Below, one piece after another: positions 9,299 to 15,794 of a stretch of 41,510 nucleotides of DNA. The translations under genes and the position numbers were made by a program. The notes beneath the pieces are model-generated. The model worked only from the letters and a program-made list of their open reading frames with translations, ran no database searches and was not told the origin of the DNA. Source of the DNA: CAYURP01 sp964447175 (lineage in GTDB: Bacteria > Zixibacteria > MSB-5A5 > SM23-73-2); assembly GCA_964447175.1 (NCBI GenBank), contig CAYURP010000025.1, forward strand, positions 1-41,510, written 5' to 3'. The stretch's first letter is position 1; every line of letters begins with the position of its first letter.

Positions 9299-9327
9299 GT
9301 ATCGCAGGTTGTCCCAACCTGAGATAC
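9299..9327. repeat. Hairpin repeat CAGGTTG-TCC-CAACCTG, copy 1
   Basis: The arms 9299-9311 and 9315-9327 form a 13-bp stem with one mismatch around a TCC loop. The reverse complement closely matches the perfect palindrome at 23999-24029 (shared core CAGGTTGGGACAACCTG), so this is a dispersed repeat and not a chance hairpin. It lies in the spacer after the barrel fusion gene and may serve as its transcript-end hairpin, although no T-run follows. The rest of the 196-bp spacer (9249-9444) is AT-rich without an ORF. Confidence 0.75.
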
Positions 9328-9444
9328 CTTGATTCATAAAGAAACCCGAAGTAAAACCATACACCTAGAAATCAATAAATAAATTATTGACAATATTAGA
9401 TTTTTGGGATTATTTTAAAAGGAATTTCTAACACTGGTTATCTT

Positions 9445-10185
9445 ATGCTGAGATTCTGGTTTCTGGGTTTTTGTTTTCTGGTTTTGTTCTTTGGCTCCTG
9501 TAGGGAATCGGGACAAAAGGAAAGTTCAATGAGAGAAAAATCCGAGGAGGAAATCTTCAAAAAACAAAGGGAGGAGATGGTAATTACCCAGATCGAATCC
9601 CGGGGGGTAAAGGATTCTCTGGTCTTACAAGCTATGCGTAAGGTTCCCAGGCATCTTTTTGTGTTTGAAAGCCTCTGGAATGTTGCCTATACTGATGGTC
9701 CTTTGCCCATTGGGGAGGGTCAGACCATTTCCCAACCCTATATTGTGGCTCTGATGACTGAGCTTTTGGAGTTAAAAGGCGGGGAAAAGGTCCTGGAGAT
9801 CGGAACCGGCTCGGGTTATCAGGCAGCAGTTTTAGCTAAGATTGCATCTGAGGTCTATACTATTGAGATTATAAGGGCTTTGGCTGATCGGGCGGAGAGC
9901 ACCTTAAATTCTATGGGCTATAAGAACATAACGGTTCGCTGCGGAGATGGGTATCAGGGTTGGGAGGAACATGCCCCCTTTGACGGAGTTATAGTCACAG
10001 CTGCACCGGACCACATTCCCCAGCCTCTGGTGGATCAGTTAAAGATGGGAGCAAGATTGGTTATACCGGTTGGTGATCTTTTCCAGGAACTCTTAGTAGT
10101 AACCAAAACGGAGAAAGGAATAAAAAAACAGGGGGTGATACCTGTTAGATTTGTCCCCATGACCGGAGAAGCAGAAAGAAAATAG
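9445..10185 (+). CDS. pcm: Protein-L-isoaspartate O-methyltransferase, predicted lipoprotein form
   Basis: 246 residues. The enzyme methylates isoaspartyl residues in damaged proteins with S-adenosylmethionine, starting their repair. The family signatures are clear: PLPIGEGQTISQPYIVA (TISQPY at 94-99), motif I VLEIGTGSGYQ (116-126), GDGYQGW and APFDGVIVTAAP. Unusually, the frame begins with a hydrophobic stretch and a lipobox-like FFGSC (cysteine 19), which predicts export and lipid anchoring, whereas most bacterial Pcm proteins are cytoplasmic. A second in-frame ATG (codon 29, at 9529) has a better-spaced ribosome site, AAAGGA, 7 bases upstream, so a shorter cytoplasmic form is also possible. 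The longer start has only a distant AGGA. The function is certain; its location is open. Confidence 0.9.
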   Translation: MLRFWFLGFCFLVLFFGSCRESGQKESSMREKSEEEIFKKQREEMVITQIESRGVKDSLVLQAMRKVPRHLFVFESLWNVAYTDGPLPIGEGQTISQPYIVALMTELLELKGGEKVLEIGTGSGYQAAVLAKIASEVYTIEIIRALADRAESTLNSMGYKNITVRCGDGYQGWEEHAPFDGVIVTAAPDHIPQPLVDQLKMGARLVIPVGDLFQELLVVTKTEKGIKKQGVIPVRFVPMTGEAERK

Positions 10186-10268
10186 AAAAAACAAAATTTA
10201 AAATAAAAAATAGGAAAGTCAAAGAAAAGTAAATTTAGATCGTAGCAATATTGAAAAGAAGATAATTG

Positions 10269-10342
10269 AGAGGGTGTGCCCTGTAGCCCCGGGTAGTTTA
10301 TAGCCCCCCTCTACCCACTCAGGTAGCACCCTCTTTTATTTT
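10269..10342 (+). terminator. Long stem-loop with T-rich tail after pcm
   Basis: AGAGGGTG (10269-10276) pairs perfectly with CACCCTCT (10327-10334), followed by TTTATTTTT. An inner stem GGGTAG (10291-10296) / CTACCC (10311-10316) lies in the loop. The position 84 bp after the pcm stop and the T-rich tail fit a factor-independent terminator. The long internal structure is more elaborate than most, so a small structured RNA with its own terminator is an alternative. Confidence 0.5.
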
Positions 10343-10650
10343 TGAACTAAAGAGTTTTCTTGCCACTCAAATTTTCCCCAAGTATAGGTAAACCAGACAA
10401 AATTCTTACAACTTTTCAGTGTAAAAAGATCACAATCGCTGATAACAAAATTGTGTGAGGTTGAAGGTAAACGAGTTAAGGGTTGGTCTATGAAGAGATC
10501 TTTCCCTTGTTTAAGAGAATTCTAGCATATTGATCTTCATTCATAGGACAGATTACGAGGTCTTTTAGTTCTAAAAACAAATCCCTTTTCATAATGTTTA
10601 GAAGATTTATTCCTGGGGACTTTCATAACACATACAATTCTCTATGAAGA

Positions 10651-10775
10651 ATATAACCTGCGCGAGGGATTGAGGCCACTGAACTTTCGACAAAAAAATA
10701 AGTTGCGAGAGATCACCAAACCAACACCATTCAGACGCCACCCTCGTGTTAGGTTGATGCGCCATTAGGCGTTCA
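10651..10775. repeat. Imperfect inverted-repeat element (attC/cassette-end-like) left of the R-M operon
   Basis: ATAACCTGCGCGAGGG (10652-10667) faces, about 75 bp away, CCCTCGTGTTAGGTTGAT (10741-10758). Read on the same strand, both contain AACCT and CGAGGG cores separated by 4 bases. The outer end carries CGCC-ATTA-GGCG (10761-10771), giving GCCTAAT on the minus strand just after the restriction gene stop. The architecture, a GCCTAAY/GTTAGGY-type end plus a long imperfect hairpin, resembles integron attC sites and the palindromic cassette ends seen around accessory genes in environmental genomes. No integron integrase is visible in the window. Confidence 0.5.
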
Positions 10776-10782
10776 TATATGA

Positions 10783-11379
10783 CTATATCAGATTTCTTCT
10801 TGTTGCATAGAGTAAGGGAATATCAATTTCCCGAATCCTAAAACCCGTTCCATGATTTCGAACCGTCGAATTGTGTTTGAGGTGCATTCTAACATCAATT
10901 ACAATGCTTCCCTTCTTAAAGGCTTCGATGAAGTTCTGTGGTTTCGGCTCTGTGAGCAGATATGCTTCATTAAAATGGAATTCTTCTTTCTTATCTTCAC
11001 TCGTTCTTGAGTCTGCTAAAACAAGTAATAACCTTTCTGTTTTATTAAGAAATTTTCCAACGATTGTATACACACTCCATACAGCAATTAAAGTGCGGGA
11101 ATACTCGTGTATCAAATATACTTCATTGCTTTTCTCATCAATCTTCAGAGTTAAACCTTGAGTGTTGATTTCTCCTACTCGAACCAAATTATATAATGCC
11201 AATCTTCCGGATTCGTCTTGATAACCATAATTTTCAATTACCGTTTTTTGAGGAATTTGCCATACTCCTCTATTGAACGTGAATAACGTTATCAGCGAAC
11301 TGGCATTCCTCCGAGAAGCTTTGAGTTCAACTCTACCTCCTACATCTGGAATGGCTAAATTATTTTCTTTCAAATTCAA
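10783..11379 (-). CDS. MvaI/BcnI-type restriction endonuclease, 5' end apparently disrupted
   Basis: 198 residues from a TTG. The sequence matches the MvaI/BcnI fold: a LERELNLKENNLAIPD-like start, active site PD-x7-ELKA (IPDVGGRVELKASRR), SLITLFTF, EFHFNEAYLLTE and the closing HGTGFRI. These enzymes cut CC(W/S)GG-type sites and pair with N4-cytosine methyltransferases, as here. Family similarity continues upstream of the TTG: codons 11421-11380 read R-RGPTGIGYTLERE, the invariant N-terminal GxGIGxTLE motif. That extended frame reaches a TGA at 11446-11448 with no ATG, GTG or TTG before the motif. An ATG overlapping the upstream stop (11450-11448, ATGA) is in the next frame. So either a single-base indel has broken the gene, or a rare start (ATA 11433) or a frameshift is used. 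The gene is last in the R-M operon. Confidence 0.75.
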   Translation of the reverse strand: MNLKENNLAIPDVGGRVELKASRRNASSLITLFTFNRGVWQIPQKTVIENYGYQDESGRLALYNLVRVGEINTQGLTLKIDEKSNEVYLIHEYSRTLIAVWSVYTIVGKFLNKTERLLLVLADSRTSEDKKEEFHFNEAYLLTEPKPQNFIEAFKKGSIVIDVRMHLKHNSTVRNHGTGFRIREIDIPLLYATRRNLI

Positions 11380-11448
11380 TTCTCTTTCAAGTGTATAACC
11401 GATTCCTGTTGGCCCTCTTCTTAATGAAGTTATCTCGTTTGTCTGTCA

Positions 11449-12471
11449 TCAAATAGAGTTTACAAAAAGAATTGATTTGTTGAGTTCTAATAGTAATATG
11501 AATTTTACTCCCCCTGGAGTGATATAGAAATCTCTCCCAATTTTAGCCAAAAGACCTAAATCAATTCCATAATTCGAATACATTATAAAAGCATCATTAG
11601 CAGCCTTTGCTGCCCATTCACTTTGCTTTCCTGATAAATATCTGAAATATTTTACCGCATCCTTTAGCGGAACAGGGTAGAAGTTTTTGGATAATGCGAA
11701 AATAGTTTCTACTACTGAATAAATACCAAAGATAGCTGGACTAAATAAAGGATTTTGAGTAATATATTCTTTCAAAACTTCAGTTTGTTCCTCACTAATA
11801 AATTCTATAGGGGCGGATTGCTCTCTCTTATTGACATAAATTGATCCCAAATGTGTTAGACTAACTTTTGGGGTTCTTATTGTTAATCCAAGTTCAGTAG
11901 ATAATCTTAAATAGCTACCAACGGTACTCTTGGATAAACTAGTTTTCTTTTCTAATTCTTCAATAGTATTTTCATTTTTAATTGAGTAAAGAATTCTATT
12001 CAAAAGATTCAAATTCCATAATCCGTGATTTGACGGTTTTAAATTAATCAATTTTGTTATTGCTTTGACTTTAAAATAGTAATTTTTTAAAAGCTCGTAA
12101 GGGGAGAATTGAATAGGAATGACATCATTTTCATTACAAAACTTTCTATGACCTTCTAGAAAATATGGGCATAATAAATAAGCTTTAATTGGTAAGTTAG
12201 GAATTTCCCTTCTTCCCTGAAGTTCAATTAATTCCTGTCTGTATCCTATAATCTGCTCACAAAATTTGATCTCGCTACTAACCGCTTTCAATTCAACTAA
12301 AAGCAAGTCGCTTGATGAAAGAAAAAGTAAATCAAGTTTATTTCCAGAGGGGAGTATTTTTTGACGGCTAATTAATGAAATGTTATCCGTAACGAGTAAG
12401 GTACTCTTTACTTCATCAAGCTGAGTAGCAAAAATATCCTCAATCTGCGATTCTCTAATTTCTAAGATCAT
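11449..12471 (-). CDS. PD-(D/E)XK nuclease-like protein with winged-helix region (NucS/DUF91-like core)
   Basis: 340 residues. The N-terminal part has a PD-(D/E)XK arrangement: E11 early, D47 in SGNKLDLLFL, then E60-L-K62 in LLLVELKAV, followed by EQIIGYRQEL, as in the NucS/COG1637 group of DNA-end or mismatch nucleases. Residues about 150-205 form a DNA-binding winged-helix-like segment (TIEELEKKTSLSKSTVGSYLRLSTELGL). The C-terminal third is unassigned. The start ATG overlaps the stop of the preceding zinc-ribbon gene (ATGA), and its own stop touches the start region of the restriction gene, so it belongs to the R-M operon. It could be a second nuclease, a specificity or accessory factor, or an operon regulator. 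The nuclease call rests on motif pattern only. Confidence 0.6.
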   Translation of the reverse strand: MILEIRESQIEDIFATQLDEVKSTLLVTDNISLISRQKILPSGNKLDLLFLSSSDLLLVELKAVSSEIKFCEQIIGYRQELIELQGRREIPNLPIKAYLLCPYFLEGHRKFCNENDVIPIQFSPYELLKNYYFKVKAITKLINLKPSNHGLWNLNLLNRILYSIKNENTIEELEKKTSLSKSTVGSYLRLSTELGLTIRTPKVSLTHLGSIYVNKREQSAPIEFISEEQTEVLKEYITQNPLFSPAIFGIYSVVETIFALSKNFYPVPLKDAVKYFRYLSGKQSEWAAKAANDAFIMYSNYGIDLGLLAKIGRDFYITPGGVKFILLLELNKSILFVNSI

Positions 12472-12656
12472 GTTTGCTTAAGTTTTCTTTGTGATAATTT
12501 TTCATCGCAAATAATACAAACGAAATCACCTTCTGGAAATGGTTTCCCCATGTGAATTCTTATGTTCTTATCATTAAGGTCAGGAACTCGGTTTACAAAT
12601 AACCCTGTACCTAGTTTAACACTTTGACCGCATTCGTTACATATCTCTATTATCAT
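12468..12656 (-). CDS. Small zinc-ribbon protein in R-M operon
   Basis: 62 residues with two knuckles, CNECG (C6, C9) and CIICD (near the C-terminus), spaced as a four-cysteine zinc ribbon, followed by a basic tail (KLSQRKLKQT). An AAAGGA ribosome site lies 6 bases before the ATG. The gene starts 46 bp after the methyltransferase stop and overlaps the next gene by four bases (ATGA). I do not recognise a named family. Operon position suggests a DNA-binding accessory or controller protein for the restriction-modification locus, but it has no helix-turn-helix like classical C proteins. Confidence 0.7.
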   Translation of the reverse strand: MIIEICNECGQSVKLGTGLFVNRVPDLNDKNIRIHMGKPFPEGDFVCIICDEKLSQRKLKQT

Positions 12657-12702
12657 CTGTATGTCCTTTAAACTGTTAAGCTGTTATTTTATAATATTTA
12701 AA

Positions 12703-13854
12703 TTAGTTTCTCATTAATTGCATTTTATGTCGAAATCCATATTTTTCAAAAAGGTTTTTAGTGATTTCGTCTGTTGGTATTGTGACACTTTTTACACTTC
12801 TATTACCAACAACATAACATACGTGTCCTTTGCGTCTGATTGTCTTCGCTATATTTCTGATAGAGAGTTCGTAATCTATGAAAAAAGCAATTACGTCTTT
12901 ACTCCTTTTTTCATCATGGTTCCCTATTTTTTCAATGGTTTCGTCTAAAATATCGATATCAAAATGATGTCCGTTCTGTGCTCTCTTACCGCCCATTAAC
13001 TCTTTGTCAACGTTTGAAGCGTCCGTAACATTCAACCATTGATTTGCAAGTCTAGAGAATTGACCATAAGCAACAGTTGTCCTTGAATCTCCATAAGGTG
13101 GAGAAGTTACAACTAAATCAATTGAATCCTCCTGAAGAATTTCTTGAGGAATACATTTAACAGTGTTGAATGAGTATACTTTAGTAGCGGCTTTAAAATT
13201 GCTCCTGGCTTTTAGATAGTGAAAAAGACCGTTTCGATTACGTGAAAGTTTAAACTCCATGACCCCAAAAACATCTGGATTAAATTTTTCGATTTGTTTT
13301 GTGGACATTCTGAGTAGCTTAAACTCTGAGTTCAATGTCCATGAACTCTCTCTAACTGTTTCGCTAAATGCTACTTTAAAGAAATTTTGAACCGATGCAT
13401 CATCTATATTTTCAATGTAATCTTTTATTATCGATAATTTCAGTTGGACATCTTTTGAAAACCAATAGTTAATATTTTGAAAGTCTGGTATCTTGTTTGC
13501 TATATTTGGTCTTATACTGAATCTAAAACCGAAAATGGTATCGTTGAAATCCTTTAAATACAGGTCGAGTGTTTTAGTATTTAGCGGTGTCGTTTTTGCC
13601 TTTGAAATTAGTCGTGCGAGAGGATTTAGATCTGTACCGATTGCGTTAATGTTTCTTAGATTGGCTTCGACTAAAGAGGTGCCTGTACCACAGTAAGGGT
13701 CGAAAAGTAGCTTTGAATTTGTGCCGTATTTGTCAATTAATCTACCAGCTACTTGCGGTATCATCATTGCGGGATAGCTGTGGAAACAATGCGTGAAGAT
13801 TTTCGTATCCTCATTCCGAAAATCCCAACTCGTATCAAAATATTTCTTTTCCAT
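12703..13854 (-). CDS. DNA (cytosine-N4) methyltransferase of an MvaI/BcnI-like R-M system
   Basis: 383 residues. The SAM-binding motif I DPYCGTGTS (52-60) precedes catalytic motif IV TSPPYGDS (250-257). The SPPY form and this order are typical of N4-cytosine methyltransferases. It would modify the recognition site of the downstream MvaI/BcnI-type endonuclease and so protect host DNA. It is the first gene of a four-gene minus-strand operon (methyltransferase, zinc ribbon, PD-(D/E)XK protein, endonuclease). The start ATG has a modest AGG ribosome site. An attC-like hairpin lies just upstream (13913-13965). The gene is visibly more AT-rich than the housekeeping genes around the island, consistent with horizontal acquisition. 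N6-adenine specificity cannot be excluded from motifs alone. Confidence 0.87.
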   Translation of the reverse strand: MEKKYFDTSWDFRNEDTKIFTHCFHSYPAMMIPQVAGRLIDKYGTNSKLLFDPYCGTGTSLVEANLRNINAIGTDLNPLARLISKAKTTPLNTKTLDLYLKDFNDTIFGFRFSIRPNIANKIPDFQNINYWFSKDVQLKLSIIKDYIENIDDASVQNFFKVAFSETVRESSWTLNSEFKLLRMSTKQIEKFNPDVFGVMEFKLSRNRNGLFHYLKARSNFKAATKVYSFNTVKCIPQEILQEDSIDLVVTSPPYGDSRTTVAYGQFSRLANQWLNVTDASNVDKELMGGKRAQNGHHFDIDILDETIEKIGNHDEKRSKDVIAFFIDYELSIRNIAKTIRRKGHVCYVVGNRSVKSVTIPTDEITKNLFEKYGFRHKMQLMRN

Positions 13855-13912
13855 TACGAACCTAATTTACTAAATAGCAATTACTTACAAAATCATTAAT
13901 TATACACTTTAC

Positions 13913-13965
13913 GTTTGAACTCAGTGCCTGCGCATTTTGCCATCCGCTGGAATGATTTGTTAGGC
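13913..13965. repeat. attC-like imperfect hairpin at right boundary of the R-M operon
   Basis: On the minus strand this begins GCCTAACAAATCATTCCAGC, the usual left end of many environmental integron cassette sites (RYYYAAC core). An imperfect stem, TCCAGCGGATGGC against CTCAGTGCCTGCGC, closes over ATTTT. The opposite core is degenerate (ACGTAAAGT where GTTAGAC-like is expected). It lies 4 bases after the stop of the 127-residue hypothetical gene and before the methyltransferase, the normal place for an attC between cassettes. It has no integrase nearby. The assignment is by eye. Confidence 0.45.
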
Positions 13966-13968
13966 AAT

Positions 13969-14352
13969 TCACCACCCTGCTGAACTTTCGTTTACTTCGC
14001 ATTCGACAGTCATCTTTTGGATAAATGTGTTATTTCTCATTCGAATATTAGTGCCCCCTTGTATATTAATTCCTTTGGCTGCAGAACCAACTAAACTTCG
14101 ATAATATTTTTCCGCAGCATCTCGAAAAGCCTCATAATTGAACGAGCCCTTATATCCTTTTGGAAGCCCAACTTCTATGGGGCCTGTTTCGTAACTGCTT
14201 CCAACTGCTTGCTTTATGTCAGCATGCAGATCAAATTTCTTGGTGCCAATATCAAGAATAAAAAATACTCTTGAAATCATGTGCTCGTCATCGCTTCCAT
14301 AATCCTGAGAATCCTGAATACATTTATAAAATGATATCCTTGCAGTACTCAT
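13969..14352 (-). CDS. Hypothetical protein, two-gene accessory unit
   Basis: 127 residues when started at the ATG at 14352. I chose this start because a perfect GGAGG lies 5 bases upstream, while an upstream in-frame ATG (14364) lies within the previous gene end. The protein (MSTARISFYKCIQDS...) has no signal peptide or recognised motif. It is a mixed alpha/beta sequence ending in several Ile/Thr/Asn-rich strands (GINIQGGTNIRMRNNTFIQ). It follows the upstream 90-residue gene with a single-base gap, so the two are translationally coupled. It lies directly beside the attC-like element and shares the AT-rich character of the island. I do not recognise the family. Confidence 0.6.
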   Translation of the reverse strand: MSTARISFYKCIQDSQDYGSDDEHMISRVFFILDIGTKKFDLHADIKQAVGSSYETGPIEVGLPKGYKGSFNYEAFRDAAEKYYRSLVGSAAKGINIQGGTNIRMRNNTFIQKMTVECEVNESSAGW

Positions 14353-14353
14353 T

Positions 14354-14626
14354 TTAACCTCCATTTGATGTAAAAATTGAATCGTGTTTTTTGCCTAACA
14401 CATTTTCGTACTGCTGAAGAAGCAGTTTTGCTTCTGGAGAGAGCTTTTCAGGTGGGGTATTTTTGTATGATAAATAATCGTGAATAAAGAACTCAATTAG
14501 GTCTTTTAGGGCTTCCTCTATTGTTGAACCAATACCAGATAAGTTGAATGTATCATTATAGGCTGTGATTAACTCTTTCCCTTTTTCGAAAGTAATTTCC
14601 AATGGTTTTTTTCTCTCCAACTTCAT
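14354..14626 (-). CDS. Small hypothetical protein with HicB-like domain signature
   Basis: 90 residues. The segment ELITAYNDTFNLSGIGSTIEEALKDLIEFFIHDYLSY follows the beta-beta-beta-alpha pattern xLSGxGxTxEEALxxL seen in HicB-type antitoxins and related small partner proteins. A Pro/Leu/Gln-rich helical tail follows. It is the first gene of a coupled pair with the 127-residue protein. The pair could be a toxin-antitoxin-like unit, but neither member is a recognised toxin, so this stays a suggestion. It lies at the right edge of the accessory island, 50 bp from the conserved peroxiredoxin gene. Confidence 0.6.
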   Translation of the reverse strand: MKLERKKPLEITFEKGKELITAYNDTFNLSGIGSTIEEALKDLIEFFIHDYLSYKNTPPEKLSPEAKLLLQQYENVLGKKHDSIFTSNGG

Positions 14627-14675
14627 TTGGGCAAAATCGTTCTTATTGATGTAAAAGTCAATAGTATAAGTAAGT

Positions 14676-15134
14676 CTATTTCAATTCCTCTAAAACCTTC
14701 AAAATCTCCTCGTTATCTCTCACTTTAGGAATATCGTAAACTTTCACATACCTGACTATTCCATCCTTATCGATAATCACCGTAGCCCGGTTGGTTATGC
14801 CCAAATCATTTAGATAAAGTCCATACTGGGAAGCTACACTTCCTTTGGGATGAAAATCGGATAAAAGAGGATAACTTATATTGAGCTTCTGGGCAAAGGC
14901 TTTGTGGGACCAGATGTTGTCCACTGATATGCCGAATACCTGGGCGTTAACTGACTCAAATCTCTTTAAGTCGTTTACAAAGCAGGTATGTTCCTCGCTG
15001 CATGTTGGGCTGAAATCAGCAGGATAAAATGCCAGAAGTACTGTTTTGCCCCGGTAATGGTTGAGTGTATAATCTTTGTCATCATGCCCTTTTAATGTGA
15101 AATCCGGTGCTTTTTCTCCAACTTTTATTGGCAT
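14676..15134 (-). CDS. Peroxiredoxin (AhpC/TSA, BCP/AhpE-like)
   Basis: 152 residues. Thioredoxin-fold peroxidase with the active-site signature PADFSPTCSEEHTC: peroxidatic cysteine C45 preceded by the conserved Thr (T44) and a Pro, and a second cysteine at C51. The downstream WSHKAFAQKLNISYPLLSD and TNRATVIIDKDG segments, the latter with the conserved active-site Arg, are also present. It reduces hydrogen peroxide and organic hydroperoxides in the cytoplasm. AAAGGAG lies 6 bases upstream of the ATG. It sits downstream of the rubrerythrin-like gene on the same strand, a sensible peroxide-defence neighbourhood, although a GC-rich hairpin lies between them. Confidence 0.93.
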   Translation of the reverse strand: MPIKVGEKAPDFTLKGHDDKDYTLNHYRGKTVLLAFYPADFSPTCSEEHTCFVNDLKRFESVNAQVFGISVDNIWSHKAFAQKLNISYPLLSDFHPKGSVASQYGLYLNDLGITNRATVIIDKDGIVRYVKVYDIPKVRDNEEILKVLEELK

Positions 15135-15159
15135 TTTTTACTCCTTTCTTAAAGTTTAC

Positions 15160-15181
15160 GGGCGGAGACAGAGCTCCGCCC
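15160..15181. repeat. GC-rich hairpin repeat GGGCGGAG...CTCCGCCC, copy 1
   Basis: GGGCGGAG (15160-15167) pairs perfectly with CTCCGCCC (15174-15181) over an ACAGAG loop, and CCTAC follows. The same design with compensating stem changes (GGGCGGAC/GTCCGCCC, loop ACGGAG, then CTAC) occurs at 24095-24118. Paired substitution in the stem shows that the hairpin itself is kept. It belongs to a dispersed repeat class found in many candidate-phylum genomes. Confidence 0.75.
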
Positions 15182-15269
15182 CTACTTTTTTAATTCTTTC
15201 CTTAAGTTTTTTTTCTTGCTACTATGGAAAGGTACCCGTTCAAAATCTCTTTCCTCAAGTTAGATCCTG

Positions 15270-15791
15270 TTATATGGACGGAAAGAATCTGGCATCGGAC
15301 CAGTAATCCTCCTTTAGATAGTTGTACTGTGAGATCAGGGCTCTTAGATGCTGTCCCTCCCAGTTAGCTAAATACAAAAACAGTGCTTTTGCTTGAGGGT
15401 CCTGTGTGTCCTGTGCAGATTTTTTATAGAAATCTATGGAGTTTTGCTCCAGCATTATGCCAATGGATAAAGCTGCCATCTCAAAGTGAGATTCTTCCAG
15501 TCTCTTTTTAAATTCCTCTGAGAATATGGGGCTGGCAGAGGAGGGGTCAAAGGGAACCTTCATCTTGAGCTTTGCTTCATTCCAATCGAATTTGCCTTGC
15601 TCTTTGTAGAGCTTATATTGTTCCCTCAATGCTTTCATATGTTTTATTTCATCGGAAGCCAAGGATTTAAGCATCTCCTTGCCCTGGGGATCAATGGTTT
15701 GCTCAGCTGCCATTTTATAAAAATAATAACCGTCCGATTCCACCTTGATGGCGTCTTTTAAAATCCGTTCAAGATCGTCTTTGTCTGACAT
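15270..15791 (-). CDS. Rubrerythrin-like diiron (ferritin-superfamily) protein
   Basis: 173 residues, all helical. Two half-bundles each supply ligands: E18 with E48-x2-H51 (DEIKH), and E115 with E145-x2-H148 (WEGQH). This is the duplicated ExxH pattern of erythrin-type diiron sites. There is no C-terminal rubredoxin domain, so it is a short rubrerythrin or sulerythrin-like protein. Such proteins reduce hydrogen peroxide or handle iron in anaerobes and microaerophiles. It starts 3 bp after the glycosyltransferase stop on the same strand, so it is co-transcribed with it, and the peroxiredoxin lies downstream. Confidence 0.85.
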   Translation of the reverse strand: MSDKDDLERILKDAIKVESDGYYFYKMAAEQTIDPQGKEMLKSLASDEIKHMKALREQYKLYKEQGKFDWNEAKLKMKVPFDPSSASPIFSEEFKKRLEESHFEMAALSIGIMLEQNSIDFYKKSAQDTQDPQAKALFLYLANWEGQHLRALISQYNYLKEDYWSDARFFPSI

Positions 15792-15794
15792 AAG

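Larger units (their letters stand above)
10186..10782. other. Intergenic region at left end of accessory island
   Basis: About 600 bp without a convincing gene. It holds the terminator-like structure 10269-10342 and the inverted-repeat element 10651-10760, both listed separately. Between them only a 34-codon minus-strand frame (10488-10592) looks vaguely coding (ELKDLVICPMNEDQYARILL), but it has no ribosome site and may be a remnant of a former cassette gene. Confidence 0.6.

Noticed and set aside
10488..10592. 34-codon minus-strand ORF left of the R-M island
   Set aside because: The residues look plausible (ELKDLVICPMN) but there is no ribosome site or neighbour support; possibly a decayed cassette gene.
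14380..14410. A third attC-like GCCTAAC site
   Set aside because: It lies inside the coding region of the 90-residue protein and has no facing arm, so it is chance similarity.
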